Source: Candidatus Kapaibacterium sp.
Lineage (GTDB): Bacteria > Bacteroidota > Ignavibacteria > Kapaibacteriales > UBA4661
DNA: 51,126 nucleotides
Direction: 5' to 3'
NCBI GenBank assembly: GCA_025455065.1
Contig: JALONG010000031.1
Span: 1 to 51,126, forward strand
Part shown: positions 9,638 to 20,100 of the stretch, one piece after another
Layout of the letters: every line of letters starts with the position of its first letter
Position numbering within the stretch: position 1 is the first letter of the stretch
The notes under the pieces: model-generated
The model's database searches: none
Told to the model about the DNA's origin: nothing
What the model saw: only the letters and a program-made list of their open reading frames with translations
Position numbers and translations under genes: made by a program

Positions 9638-10618
9638 ATGCACGCTTTTGAAGCAGAAACACGATTCGCTGAACGCGCCAACACCATCGTGCAACAACAA
9701 GATATTTCTGTGGAGGAAATGCGCCGAGAATATAGGCACATTGCCCAACAGTATAGTGTACTGCTCAATGAGGTGATGAAAATTACCCGTGTGAGCGATG
9801 CCACACAAACAGAACTCCGCCGCACACGCAAAGAGCTGTTCGTAGCGCTTCAGCAAGCAGAGATTCAGCGCTCAACTGCTGAACACCTCAATGACCAGAA
9901 AACTGAAATTTTAAGTATTGCCGCGCACGATTTGAAAAATCCGCTTGCCAGCATTATGGGCTTGGTGGATATTTTACGCTCAAGAATTACCGACAATAAC
10001 GACAGCAAAGAAATTTTGGATGTCATTTATGATGCAGCTGAACGTATGCTGGGCTTGATTCAAAATATCTTGAGCAATTCTGCGATTGATTTGGGAAAAA
10101 TACAACCGACCTTTGCCGATTGTGATTTTCTCTCTGTTCTCGCGGAAGTTATCCTTGCAAACACGACGCGATCACAACAAAAACAGCAGAACGTTTCCTT
10201 CAATAACGAAACGACTTCCGCTTGCATTGTTAATGGCGATATGCAGTTGCTCTACGAACTCTGTGATAATATTATTTCCAACGCCATTAAATACTCTCCT
10301 GTCGGCTCAAATATCACCATCAATCTTACTTTCGTTCAAAAAGAAAACAAGGCAACACATCACGACCAAAAGTACATTCAATTTGATGTTATTGACCAAG
10401 GTCCGGGACTCTCCGAAGATGATAAAACCAAGCTCTTTGGGTATTTTCAACGGTTATCCGCAAAACCAACCGGCGGTGAAAGTTCCAATGGTCTTGGTTT
10501 AGCAGTAGCAAAGCGGATTACAGAAATTCATGAGGGGGAAATCTGGGCAGAAAGCAAAAAAGATGAAGGTATTCCTGGCACAACGTTTTTTGTGACGATT
10601 CCCCTCAAAGAGCAGTAA
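9638..10618 (+). CDS. Cytoplasmic sensor histidine kinase
   Basis: The 326-residue kinase has no signal peptide or membrane helix. A coiled-coil N-terminus (residues 1-85) leads into a HisKA domain with the phosphoacceptor His97 in SIAAHDLKNPL. A HATPase_c domain follows, with the N-box around NIISNAIKYSP, G1 motif DQGPGLSEDD, F-box FGYFQRLSAKPTGGE and G2 motif GLGLAVAKRI. No response regulator is adjacent, so its partner is unknown. It starts 43 nt after dnaG and may belong to the same transcript. The RLSAKPTGGESS signature is shared with the kinases at 23930-25390 and 48652-50709, indicating one subfamily. Confidence 0.9.
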   Translation: MHAFEAETRFAERANTIVQQQDISVEEMRREYRHIAQQYSVLLNEVMKITRVSDATQTELRRTRKELFVALQQAEIQRSTAEHLNDQKTEILSIAAHDLKNPLASIMGLVDILRSRITDNNDSKEILDVIYDAAERMLGLIQNILSNSAIDLGKIQPTFADCDFLSVLAEVILANTTRSQQKQQNVSFNNETTSACIVNGDMQLLYELCDNIISNAIKYSPVGSNITINLTFVQKENKATHHDQKYIQFDVIDQGPGLSEDDKTKLFGYFQRLSAKPTGGESSNGLGLAVAKRITEIHEGEIWAESKKDEGIPGTTFFVTIPLKEQ

Positions 10619-10635
10619 TATCGCGGTTGTTGAAT

Positions 10636-11181
10636 CTATTCCAGCGTTTCTAAAGACAAGTGACTATTCGTATAAATGCAAATTTCCGCCGCGATTCCCA
10701 TTGATTTTTCGACGATTTCTTTTGCGGAAAGCGATGTATTTGTCTGCAACGCCCGTGCCGCAGAAAGCGCATACATACTGCCTGAGCCAATTGCGACAAT
10801 TTGGTCATCAGGCTCAATCACGTCACCTGTACCGCTAATGATGAACGCATTTTGGGTGTTCATGGCAATCAACATCGCCTCCAAGCGTCGCAAATAGCGA
10901 TCCGTCCGCCAATCACGTGCTAATTCGATGGCGGAACGTGATAAATTTCCTCTGTGCTGCTCAAGTTTTTCCTCGAAGCGTTGAAGAAGCGTGAAAGCAT
11001 CGGCTGTTGCGCCGGCAAAACCTGTTAAAATTGTGTTGTTGTAAAGCCGACGAAGTTTTTTTGCCGACTGTTTCATTACCGTTGCGCCGAGTGTTACTTG
11101 TCCGTCTGCGCCAAGTGCAGCCTTGCCGTCGCGGAGCATACCGATAACCGTTGTGGAGTGAATTTCAGGATGGTGAGCCAT
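10636..11181 (-). CDS. hslV: ATP-dependent protease proteolytic subunit HslV (ClpQ)
   Basis: HslV forms the double-hexameric peptidase chamber that works with the HslU ATPase. The 181-residue sequence matches the family over its full length: [69 protein letters not shown] and CIYTNSH. By alignment the mature N-terminal catalytic threonine is the first Thr of STTVIGM. The first nine residues (MAHHPEIHS) would therefore be a propeptide that must be removed. No hslU lies beside it in this window. It is convergent with the histidine kinase at 9638, whose stop is 17 nt away. Confidence 0.95.
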   Translation of the reverse strand: MAHHPEIHSTTVIGMLRDGKAALGADGQVTLGATVMKQSAKKLRRLYNNTILTGFAGATADAFTLLQRFEEKLEQHRGNLSRSAIELARDWRTDRYLRRLEAMLIAMNTQNAFIISGTGDVIEPDDQIVAIGSGSMYALSAARALQTNTSLSAKEIVEKSMGIAAEICIYTNSHLSLETLE

Positions 11182-11494
11182 GATTGTGTGCTATCGTGAG
11201 AGAAAAAATTTTAGCAAAATTGCACTTTTCTTTTCTCTTCTGCAACATTGATTCGGAATTGCACGTTTGCTTATCGTGGGAAATCGTTAAACTTTCTTTT
11301 TGGAGGAAAAGTCTTACATTACAACTGCGATTCGCATCAATGCTTGAATTTCAGCCGCCTTCCGATGAAAAAAAAATTTTTTGGATGTAAGTATTTTTGT
11401 ACATTCGTTAGGGTGTTCCCAAACACTGCCGCTTACCAAATTCACTTGATAATTTTGAGTATTTCTTTTCACGTTATTTGCAGGAGTTTTTTCT
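11182..11494. other. Divergent intergenic region, hslV / YfiR-like gene
   Basis: This 313-bp stretch separates two divergent genes and should hold both promoters. I see no RNA gene or convincing ORF in it. A CAGGAG ribosome-binding site lies 8 nt before the ATG at 11495. An A8/T6 tract (GAAAAAAAAATTTTTT) occurs near 11366-11383, and a short GTGTT/AACAC dyad near 11412-11427. Confidence 0.5.
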
Positions 11495-12019
11495 ATGAAC
11501 ACAGTCACACAACGCCTTACAGGGCGCACCATTGCTCAATTTACAGCAATATTGATGCTACTCGTCTTTGCCTTTGCATCCTCGCTCAAAGCACAAGACC
11601 TAGACGTACCGCCAACACTCCAAGCGGCTATTTTCAAGAAAGTTTTCGCATATGTCAAAATCGGTACACCGAAAGTTACGATTGTTCACTCGGCAGCAGG
11701 AACAAAGTCCAAAGATGATTTGATGACACAATTCAAAAACGTCGGCTTGGAAGTTGATGCCATTGAGGAAGCGAATGCCGCAAAAGCAGCAGGAAACGTC
11801 GTGTATCTCGTTCCCGGAGTCGGTGCAGGTTCTGCGAAAAAAGTCGGAAAAAAATTCATCATTACGTGCAGCAAAGATTTTATTACCGACGGTCTTGCCA
11901 TGATGGCGATTGTCAATGCAGGCGGTAAACCGTCGTTGCTTGCTAATACCACCGCTATTGGTGGCGCAGGAATCGAAGTGGACCCGCAACTCTTCCGCAT
12001 TGCAAGCCAAGTGAAATAA
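11495..12019 (+). CDS. Secreted YfiR/DUF4154-like protein
   Basis: The 174-residue product has a clear Sec signal peptide (FTAILMLLVFAFASSLKAQ). The mature part of about 140 residues resembles the YfiR (DUF4154) fold: an opening helix PPTLQAAIFKKVFAYVK, a central ILVTS-like strand replaced by KKFIITCSKD, and a closing GIEVDPQLFRIASQVK. The last corresponds to the family's INLDAA...LSSKLLRLA end. In other bacteria YfiR is a periplasmic inhibitor of a diguanylate cyclase, but no YfiN or YfiB gene lies nearby, so the target is open. A CAGGAG ribosome-binding site supports the start. The gene ends in a strong terminator and appears to be a single-gene transcript. The match is by pattern and is moderate. 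Confidence 0.65.
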   Translation: MNTVTQRLTGRTIAQFTAILMLLVFAFASSLKAQDLDVPPTLQAAIFKKVFAYVKIGTPKVTIVHSAAGTKSKDDLMTQFKNVGLEVDAIEEANAAKAAGNVVYLVPGVGAGSAKKVGKKFIITCSKDFITDGLAMMAIVNAGGKPSLLANTTAIGGAGIEVDPQLFRIASQVK

Positions 12020-12087
12020 TAAAGTGTTGGTGAGAAGTCTAATTTTCGTCAAGACCTCCCAAAGGCTCATAGATACTCATTGCTAAT

Positions 12088-12129
12088 AAGCCCGATATTC
12101 CCTCATGGTGAATATTGGGCTTTCTTATT
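12088..12129 (+). terminator. Rho-independent terminator after the YfiR-like gene
   Basis: The arms AAGCCCGATATT (12088-12099) and AATATTGGGCTT (12111-12122) pair over 12 bp with one G-T wobble and an 11-nt loop, followed by TCTTATTT. It lies between two convergent genes and could also stop transcription from the opposite strand. Confidence 0.85.
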
Positions 12130-12160
12130 TGTGCATTGAATGTGATTGCGAGAATGAATG

Positions 12161-13897
12161 TCATTCCGCAAAGCGTCTTGTCGCAACAAGCCGTTCTTGC
12201 CGACGCGGTAAATCATCAAAGAGCGTAAATGCTTCTTTTGTCGAAAGGATAATCTGCCCAAACCGCCAAGGATTTCCCTCCAGATATGCCAAATCCACCC
12301 TAAAAATTCCCTGCTCTCCCGATGCCGAAAGCAAAGAGGGATATTTGAGCCTCAGCCCAACTCCTACACTAGAGATGTGAGAAACCGGAACATTTTGCCG
12401 AAATAACCGTCCGTTATCAACCGACGCAGCATCAATAAACACTGTTCCTGTGAGTTTATACGAGCCGATTTCTCCAATCGGTAAACCGCGTAGTTCTGCG
12501 TTAAACACGGCACTGCTGAATCCACCCAACAAGGTATTCAAGCCCAAACCGCGTACACCATTATCGCTATCCAGAATAATCACCCCGCCATTAGCAATTT
12601 CTCCACGTACACGAGTTGCAAGCACTACACCGTTTGCGATTGCCAAATGTGCCTTAAAACTTATACCAAAGGGCGATTCCCCGCCAAATTCCGCTTTCAA
12701 GGCACTGTAAAAATTCTCCCCCGAAAAAAAAGAATATGCAAAACGTCCTGTCGGATAGACCGGAGCAGAACCGAATGCACCTTGTGGGAATTGAAATGTT
12801 GTTCCATAGTGATTTAGCCGAAAACCACCAATCAGACCACCTTGAAGGTGGAAACCCGTTTCTATCATTTCGCCTAATGCTCTGCCGGAACGTTGTTCTG
12901 CACTTCCCCATAGCCGTTCATTGATGACAGTGATTTTCCGTACTTCCGTGCCTAATTCAGCGAGAAAAAGAACGGTATTATCAAACGAATTGGCAGGAAT
13001 AAAAAATGAGGTGCTGTCTCGCCGACTAACATCCACTTGCATCGTACCGCTCAAGTAAAACCCCGTTCCCCAATACGAACCACTCACAATCCCCGTCGCA
13101 TTCAAACGAGCCGAAGAAAACGGCGTTGGTCTAAATTGTGCCGGAAGAAGCACCGAAGAGCGTTCCGGTATTGTGTAAGCAAACTCATTTCCACCAAAAT
13201 ATGAAACACGCGCTGACCATTCGTTATAGGGTTGGAAATTACTAAACGGTGCGACAATACTTCCTTCAACGCCAAAATTCCAACGATTTGCCCATGCTGA
13301 GGCATTCATAATCAATGGTTGTTGGGAATCGGTTTCCCCCAAAAACAAATCCCAGCGCAGATCGGCTTGTAGTCCGATTGCATTTTCACCGCGCTGATGT
13401 AATTGCAAACGAAGTGCTGTCCCCAAATCCCCAAGATTGGCAAACGAAGCACCAACACCCAAATTCATCGCAGCACCGCCACTTTGCAAGACCAAAAACG
13501 GTGAGAACGTTGGTTTTTCGTGAAGGAGCAAGCGTATATTAGCTTCATTGGGAGCTTCACCCGACTCCGGTGAAAGTGTATCAACAACAACATCAATTCT
13601 GCTAAAAAGCCGCGAAAAGGCTAGGTTTTGCTGTGTTTCCAACAAGCCCTGTTCGTCAAGCTCTGTTCCTTCACCCAAACGCAGCAGTTCGATAAACTGC
13701 TCTTCCTTTGGGGAACGGTGCGTGTGTAAGAATGGAACGGCAAAGAGTGGAGCGGAATTACGCGAGGGCGGAACACGCTTATAGGAAGCCTTGCGGATAA
13801 GAAGGTTTAATGTTCCTTGATTTGAAGCGGGTTGCGAAAGAAGAGACGCAGGGAGAAATACCCAGAGAACATAAAGCAGCACTTTGGAAATTGCCAT
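12161..13897 (-). CDS. Omp85/BamA-superfamily outer-membrane protein
   Basis: The protein (about 578 residues) carries a signal peptide (VLLYVLWVFLPASLLSQ). One POTRA-like domain follows (around EEQFIELLRLGEGTELDEQGLLETQQNLAFSRLFSRIDV), then a long region of alternating amphipathic strands typical of a 16-stranded barrel. Near the C-terminal third it has GVRGLGLNTLLGG followed by FNAELRGLPI, which is the VRGY/F motif of strand L6 in Omp85 proteins. It has one POTRA rather than BamA's five, so a role in a side pathway such as secretion or lipid transport is more likely than core barrel assembly. The ATG at 13897 directly precedes the signal peptide; an upstream ATG at 13918 adds seven residues. 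Confidence 0.7.
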   Translation of the reverse strand: MAISKVLLYVLWVFLPASLLSQPASNQGTLNLLIRKASYKRVPPSRNSAPLFAVPFLHTHRSPKEEQFIELLRLGEGTELDEQGLLETQQNLAFSRLFSRIDVVVDTLSPESGEAPNEANIRLLLHEKPTFSPFLVLQSGGAAMNLGVGASFANLGDLGTALRLQLHQRGENAIGLQADLRWDLFLGETDSQQPLIMNASAWANRWNFGVEGSIVAPFSNFQPYNEWSARVSYFGGNEFAYTIPERSSVLLPAQFRPTPFSSARLNATGIVSGSYWGTGFYLSGTMQVDVSRRDSTSFFIPANSFDNTVLFLAELGTEVRKITVINERLWGSAEQRSGRALGEMIETGFHLQGGLIGGFRLNHYGTTFQFPQGAFGSAPVYPTGRFAYSFFSGENFYSALKAEFGGESPFGISFKAHLAIANGVVLATRVRGEIANGGVIILDSDNGVRGLGLNTLLGGFSSAVFNAELRGLPIGEIGSYKLTGTVFIDAASVDNGRLFRQNVPVSHISSVGVGLRLKYPSLLSASGEQGIFRVDLAYLEGNPWRFGQIILSTKEAFTLFDDLPRRQERLVATRRFAE

Positions 13898-14002
13898 AAA
13901 ACCATAATTCTCCAACATTGTACAAGAACAATTTGGGAAGCAGACTGACGATAGGCGTATTTCCTTGTGTGGTAAGCAATCAGAATTGGGAACACAAACT
14001 TA

Positions 14003-14040
14003 CAAAAAAAACCCGACACAACAAATGCGTATCGGGTTTT
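14003..14040 (-). terminator. Rho-independent terminator for the giant T9SS gene
   Basis: Read on the minus strand, AAAACCCGA (14040-14032) and TCGGGTTTT (14016-14008) form a 9-bp stem with a 15-nt loop, followed at once by a run of T. It sits 62 nt after the stop codon at 14102. Confidence 0.85.
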
Positions 14041-14101
14041 GAAAATTTCTTGTTGTTCAGGAAGCACCAAAAACAAGAAGAGAACATTGACGAGCGAAAA
14101 C

Positions 14102-17100
14102 TTAATGAATCACCGTGAATTTTTGCGTGGTGCTGCTTGTTTCAGATTTGATACGCAAAATATACGAACCACTTGGCAAACCCGATGTTTGAATCTTTGA
14201 GGAGTGTTCACCCAAGCTAAGTTCACCAAGAGCGATTGTTTTGAGTACCTGCCCTTGCATATCCAAAACTTCTAAAGCAATCGTTTCATTCGCTGATGTT
14301 TTGAAACTGACGAGCATTTCATTATTTGCAGGATTCGGTTGTAGTGCGTTCAACACAAGTCCCGGTGCTGCCGGAGCGATAAGTCGCGTTCCTCCGGCGC
14401 GGGATGCGGTTGCGGTAAATGTGCTGGTTGTCGGTGCTTCTTCTACAAAAATTTTCAAAGCGCGGTTTCCAAGCCTACCCCATGTTAATTGTTCCAGTAA
14501 GACTGGGGTTTCCGTTACCGTTCCAGCAACAACTCGACATGGAATTGAATCAACCAAGACGGAATCACGGCGAAGCGGATGCCTTCCATCACGCGAGAAG
14601 AAGGAAAGCGGAACGCTGGAAAACAGTATTGAACGGCTAATGGTATTAAGCGGGGCAGAATTTGGTTGATTTTCCGCAACATTATTCGTCATTAAAGACA
14701 AAACATTGCGGTCAAATCGGAGCGAACCAAACATAGATTGGAACGAGGGTAAATTCCGAACATCTGCCAAATTGGTAGAATCAGGGAAACGTGCGTTAGT
14801 ATAATAAATTTGCAGATTTACTCTTGCTCCCGGTACTGCGCGTTCTTGCCCACGAATTGGACGTAAAGCAATTTCAACGAAATAATCACTAGCCGGTTGA
14901 GCAATAACAGCATTTGCACGAAGGTTACCAAAACTACTGTCTCGAGCAGGGGCAGTAGAACCGACAGGAACAAAGCTGCCAACAACTCTGATTCTACCTG
15001 TCAAACGCCCTGATGTTGTTGGCTGACAGCGAATGATTAACGCAGTTGTGTCACCCGGACCAAGATACATCGGGGATTGGAAAGCAATCGGAACAAAGAT
15101 ATTACGCGGAGTGCTTTCAATCTCAACACCTGTTATCGTAATCACATTCGTATTTGCGCCCCCAGTTGCCGATGTTGAGCGGGGCAATCGGTTAATGAGC
15201 GAAACGGCTGCAAGAGTCCTGCGATTTACCCGCACTAGGTCAAAATCGGTATCAACCACTTTAAGCGGTGTTGCGTCCCCTTGAATGATATTGGGCAGAA
15301 GCAATGTTTTAATTTCCCCGCCTGCTACTGTTCTGTACCGTATTGTCACGCTTGCTATTTTCCGCCCCGAGGTTTTTGGAACAAATTTTATCTGGACAGG
15401 AATATTCGCGCCCGGTTGCAAGGGAAAGTTCGCCCCAATTTCGCTGACTGGTTCAAAGTTACTTTCATTGTCATTCACCACTAAACTTTGAATAAAAATT
15501 GTTGCTGTTGTGTTGCTAATCAACGTCAAATCTTGCCGTACTTCGTCGCTGACCGGTGTACGAGGGAAACGGGCAATAACAGCAGCAATTTCTACATTTC
15601 GCGCTACTGTGACAAACGGATTCCACACCGACCATGCGGTAAAGCCTGTGATATTACGTCCGCGCACACGCCAATTATAGAGCGTTTCAAAACGAACACC
15701 CGGTAAACGGAAAGCAGTATCAGCGACACTAACATTAAGCGTATCGCGCCCTGTTACTAATTGAACATCATAAATGCTGGCATCTGTTGTCCGCGTCCAA
15801 GACAACGAAGCAGTTGTGGTAATATTGGTTATGCTGTCAAGCGGAAAGAGCGGCTCCGGTACTTCACGAGGCATGGAAGGAACGCCGACGGAATCAATAC
15901 GAATTGGTCTTGTGAACAAGGTTAATCCTCGTAGTTCAGGCAACGTGTTTGTAACACGGCAGGTATAGGTGCCGGAAGATGCGGCAGTAAAGGCAAAAAT
16001 AAACGAGCTATCACGCAAGACCGCACTAACAGGGATTTCTCCTTGTGGAGTTTGCCTAAACCATTGGTAACGGTTCGCTGTTCCGGGAGTGTTTACCGAC
16101 AAACGCACGGGAATACTAACAATGCCGCCAATTCTCCGTGCGTCACCGATACTATCTTGCGGCACAATGCTCAAAGTGTCAATCAGAGCGTTGGGTTCGA
16201 TTGAGCCAAAATCCAATTTGTTGGATGCAACATTGAGGTTATTGAGCGGTCGTATGCGTAATAAATTCGGTAGTACCGTAATTTGATTGCCGGCAATACT
16301 CAATCTGGTAAGCGCCGAAAAGTTTTCAAATGACGCAGGAAGCGCACCGGAGAAGGTATTGCTGTCCAGCAATAATACTTCCAAGCTGTCCAACGAACTC
16401 AAATTATCCGGGATATTGCCCGATAGCAGATTATTTTTTAACGAAAGAAACCGCAAACGGCGTTGGAGCGCCAACTCAGGTGGAATTGTCCCTGTAAATT
16501 GATTATTACCAAGATTTAGAGTGCGGAGATTTTCAAATGAGCGCAAAATTTGCATCGGTACTGCTCCAGTGAATTGGTTATTTGAAGCAGCAAAAACGCT
16601 GATATTCCTGAGTGACCGAAGAGTATCGGGGAATATTCCTGTAAGATTATTCTGAGAAATATCAAATTCCTGCAAATTCGCCAAATTACCAAGTGAGGCA
16701 GGAATTGTGCCGGAAAGACGATTTGTATTCAGGCGTAGAACACGCAGAGCGCTCATAGAACCCAAAAACGCCGGAACGGAATCCGTCAACAAATTACCGC
16801 TTAGATTCAGCTCCCGTAACGATGTGTTTTGCAAAGCACGTGGAATGATACCGCTTAGAGTATTATTGCTCAAATTGAATACCGCCAAATTCCTCAATGC
16901 GCCAATACTGTCATTCAATGGACCGCTTAATCTCATACCGGAAAAATTCAACGTTTCGAGCCGACGATAATTCGCAATGTATTGAGGGAACGCGCCTACA
17001 AGCGGATTTCCTGACAAATTCAACGTCCGCAATTGTGTCAAAAACCGTAACGCTTGTGGTAGTGTGCCTTGTATGTTGTTTTGCGGCAAAGAAAGTCCTA

Positions 17101-20100
17101 TAACCCGACCGCGAATAGTGCTATCCGCACTGGAAGTTGCTGTAGAAACGCCTATCCACTCTGCAATCGGGCGCAAAGTTAGCCAATTCGCGTTTTGCCG
17201 CCACCCTGAGCCGACCGTACGCCGATATGTTTCGACCAATGCAAGTGAATCAGCTTGGACATCAGTGACAATGCTAAAGATATTATTTACTCGTGTTGTT
17301 CCCTGTTCAGCTTGGATTGTTATTGGTAAATCAAAACCTAAACGTGCCGAAGAGTCTATCTGCACAGTGAGTTGATTGGGTGAATCTTGTCGCACACGAA
17401 TAGCAGATCCAGCACCGATGAGAACTTCCCTCGTCCCGGTCAAATTCTGACCCGTTATTACAAATGTTGTTCCAGGCTGTCCAAATGACGGTTCCACATT
17501 AAAAATGCTTGGAGGGGGCAGATAAGTAATTGGTGAAGAGGAGCGCGCAAAGCCGCCTGATGTGCCAATAACAAGCGTTCCACTAGTTGCATTTGGAGGC
17601 ATGACAAATGTTAGCTGACCATTGGTAACAACGCGGAAGCCTTGAAGAGTCAAGATGGCATCATCGTTTACAATTTGCAGTACGTTTGCATCATTAAAAT
17701 TATTCCCGAATACCGTGACAAGCGTTCCTGTTGTTGCTGCAATTGGCTGGAATCCCGTAATTGCAGGCGGAGGAGCGATATTGAGAAAAACACCCGGTCC
17801 GATACTTGTTCCGCCCAGCGCTGTTACCGAAATTGTCCCGTCGGTACTGATCCGTGCTGATTCTGCAATGATTAACGAGTCGGAAACAACACGGAAATTT
17901 GCTGCGGTTACCCCACTGATTCTTACATTTGAGACAGTTGAAGCTAAGAAATTTCTCCCACGAATTTCTACAACTGTCCCCGTCGTACCTGATGATGGTG
18001 AAAAAGCAGTTACAATTGGTGCAGGCACAACCGTAATTTGGAAAGTGCTTGTGGTTGTGCCGCCGGGTGTGCTGACAGTTATCGGATAACGCCCGGGAGA
18101 TAAGTTAATTGGCACGGTAACATTCATAGCTGTCAACGTAGCTACCGAAACGGATTGCGCCGTTACCGAACCAAATTCCACTGTTGGTATGCCGACAAAC
18201 CCAAATCCGTCAAGCCTGATGTTAGCTCCTGTTCCTACTATTAGCGGGCTTGCAAGATTAATTCTTGGGGGAGGAGCAAAGGTGAAAATAGTCGCTGACG
18301 TGATAATTCCTGCCGGGGTAAAAAGTTCTACTACACCCGTCGCACCGGTGCTGATGAGCAAACTCACCCGATTAGCACTGTTTTGCGTAAACGCCGTTTG
18401 CACACCACCAACACGAGCTTGAAAAATTTGAATAAAACCAGTTCCATTAACAGTAACGATTGCTCGTTCGGGAGCAATAGATGGTACAATTTCACTGATT
18501 CTCGGCGGAGGAACAAAAGTAAAAGTAGATAGTGTAGCAGTTGTGCCGCCAGGTGTACTGATACGAATGGTCCCTGTTGTGCCATTGCGAGGAACAAATG
18601 CCGTAATGTCCGTTGGTGAATTTACAATGACACTTTGTGCAGGAACACCACCAAAAAATACCAAAGGAGGTTCATTATACAATGTTCCGCCTAAACGCGA
18701 CCCAATGATTCTAACAGGCGTTCCCGGCGTTCCGATTGTTGGAGTAAACGATATTGCCGTTGGAGGCAGTACAAACGTAAGAGTGGTAACGGAAGCTGTT
18801 GAACCGCCTTGTGCTGTCACATTCAAATTAACGCGCACCGCATTGCCCCCTCCCGCGTCATTCACCACAGAAGCAGGTAAAACGGCTGCAATTTGCGTCG
18901 GCGACAGAACACTGTACGAAGCCGCGGTGGTAGTACCTATACCTACTCTTGTAACATTCAAAAAGTTTGTACCACTAATCAAAATAGTTGCCCCCGAACC
19001 AGCAATAACTGGTGAAATTGCCGTGATATTCGGTGCCGGTGTCGTATTTCCAATGCGGAAAATAAGAGATGACTGCATCATGGGCAACCCGACAGGCATA
19101 GTAGAAGTCAATATCTGCGTCCCTTGCAGTATTCCGGGTAAAATGCGAAAATCTCTGGAAACATTATCCGCTAGTGCAATAACATTCGAGGACACAAGGT
19201 TTGTGTCTTGTAGTTGTACGCGAAAACTAGCAACACCCGTCAGCGTTGTTAAATTTGCCGTCCAGACCCGTCCGTTTTGGGCAAACGAAGCAATCTGCCC
19301 TAAAGTTCCGCTTGTTCCTGGCGCAACCCCTGCTTGTGGTGTTATCGAAACTCCAGGTGTTGCATCGGCAATTGGCTCTGCCGTAACCGGGTTAATAATG
19401 GTAATGGGCATATATTGATTTCCTGTGCCAACAGGATAAAAATAGCTGCTCGCGCTTGTGCGAAGGGAACGCTGAAACACCCCTTGAATATATGCGCTTG
19501 TAGAACCTCCGACAAGTGACGTGGCATTAGAACTGAGAAGGATCACTCGATTACCGACAGACGGAATAATAATCCCGCGTCGCAAATTAAGTGTTGGAGT
19601 AATGACATTGGGGAAAGCCGATTCAGGTCCAATAAGAAGATTTCCCGCTAAGGTAAGTGTCGAAGGGCGATTATAGGTGAAATTTCTTACCAAGCCGCTC
19701 CCAGTATTGGTTGTTAGTGGTCTTAGAACAAAATTTGTTATTGGAGTGGTACTTGTGCTGTCAAGCGTAATACTCACTGTTCCTTCATCTGGGTCAGCAA
19801 CACCAAGCGTAGGAACGCCTGATTGTGTAATGACATTCCCCTTTAATGTTAGAGAACTGTTGCTTAACAAACCCAACACAGGCTGATTTGCTGCACTTGC
19901 GGGGGCAATACTCAAATTTCCTCGAATAGTATAATTGCCGTTTAACCGAACCTGCCCCGCCCCACTCATCGAAACAACAATACTACCGTCCATGGTAGTA
20001 TTTAATTCCGTAGAGGGTGGGGCATTGGGTAAAATTGTGTTCGTTCCAAAATACTCTAGAGTTGCATTAGGGGAAGAATATTGTACAGGTGAATTAGGAT

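Noticed and set aside
18543-19418. 291-codon plus-strand frame inside the giant T9SS gene.
   Set aside because: It is the complement of repetitive Thr/Gly/Pro-rich coding sequence; its Val/Pro/Thr-rich product has no domain.
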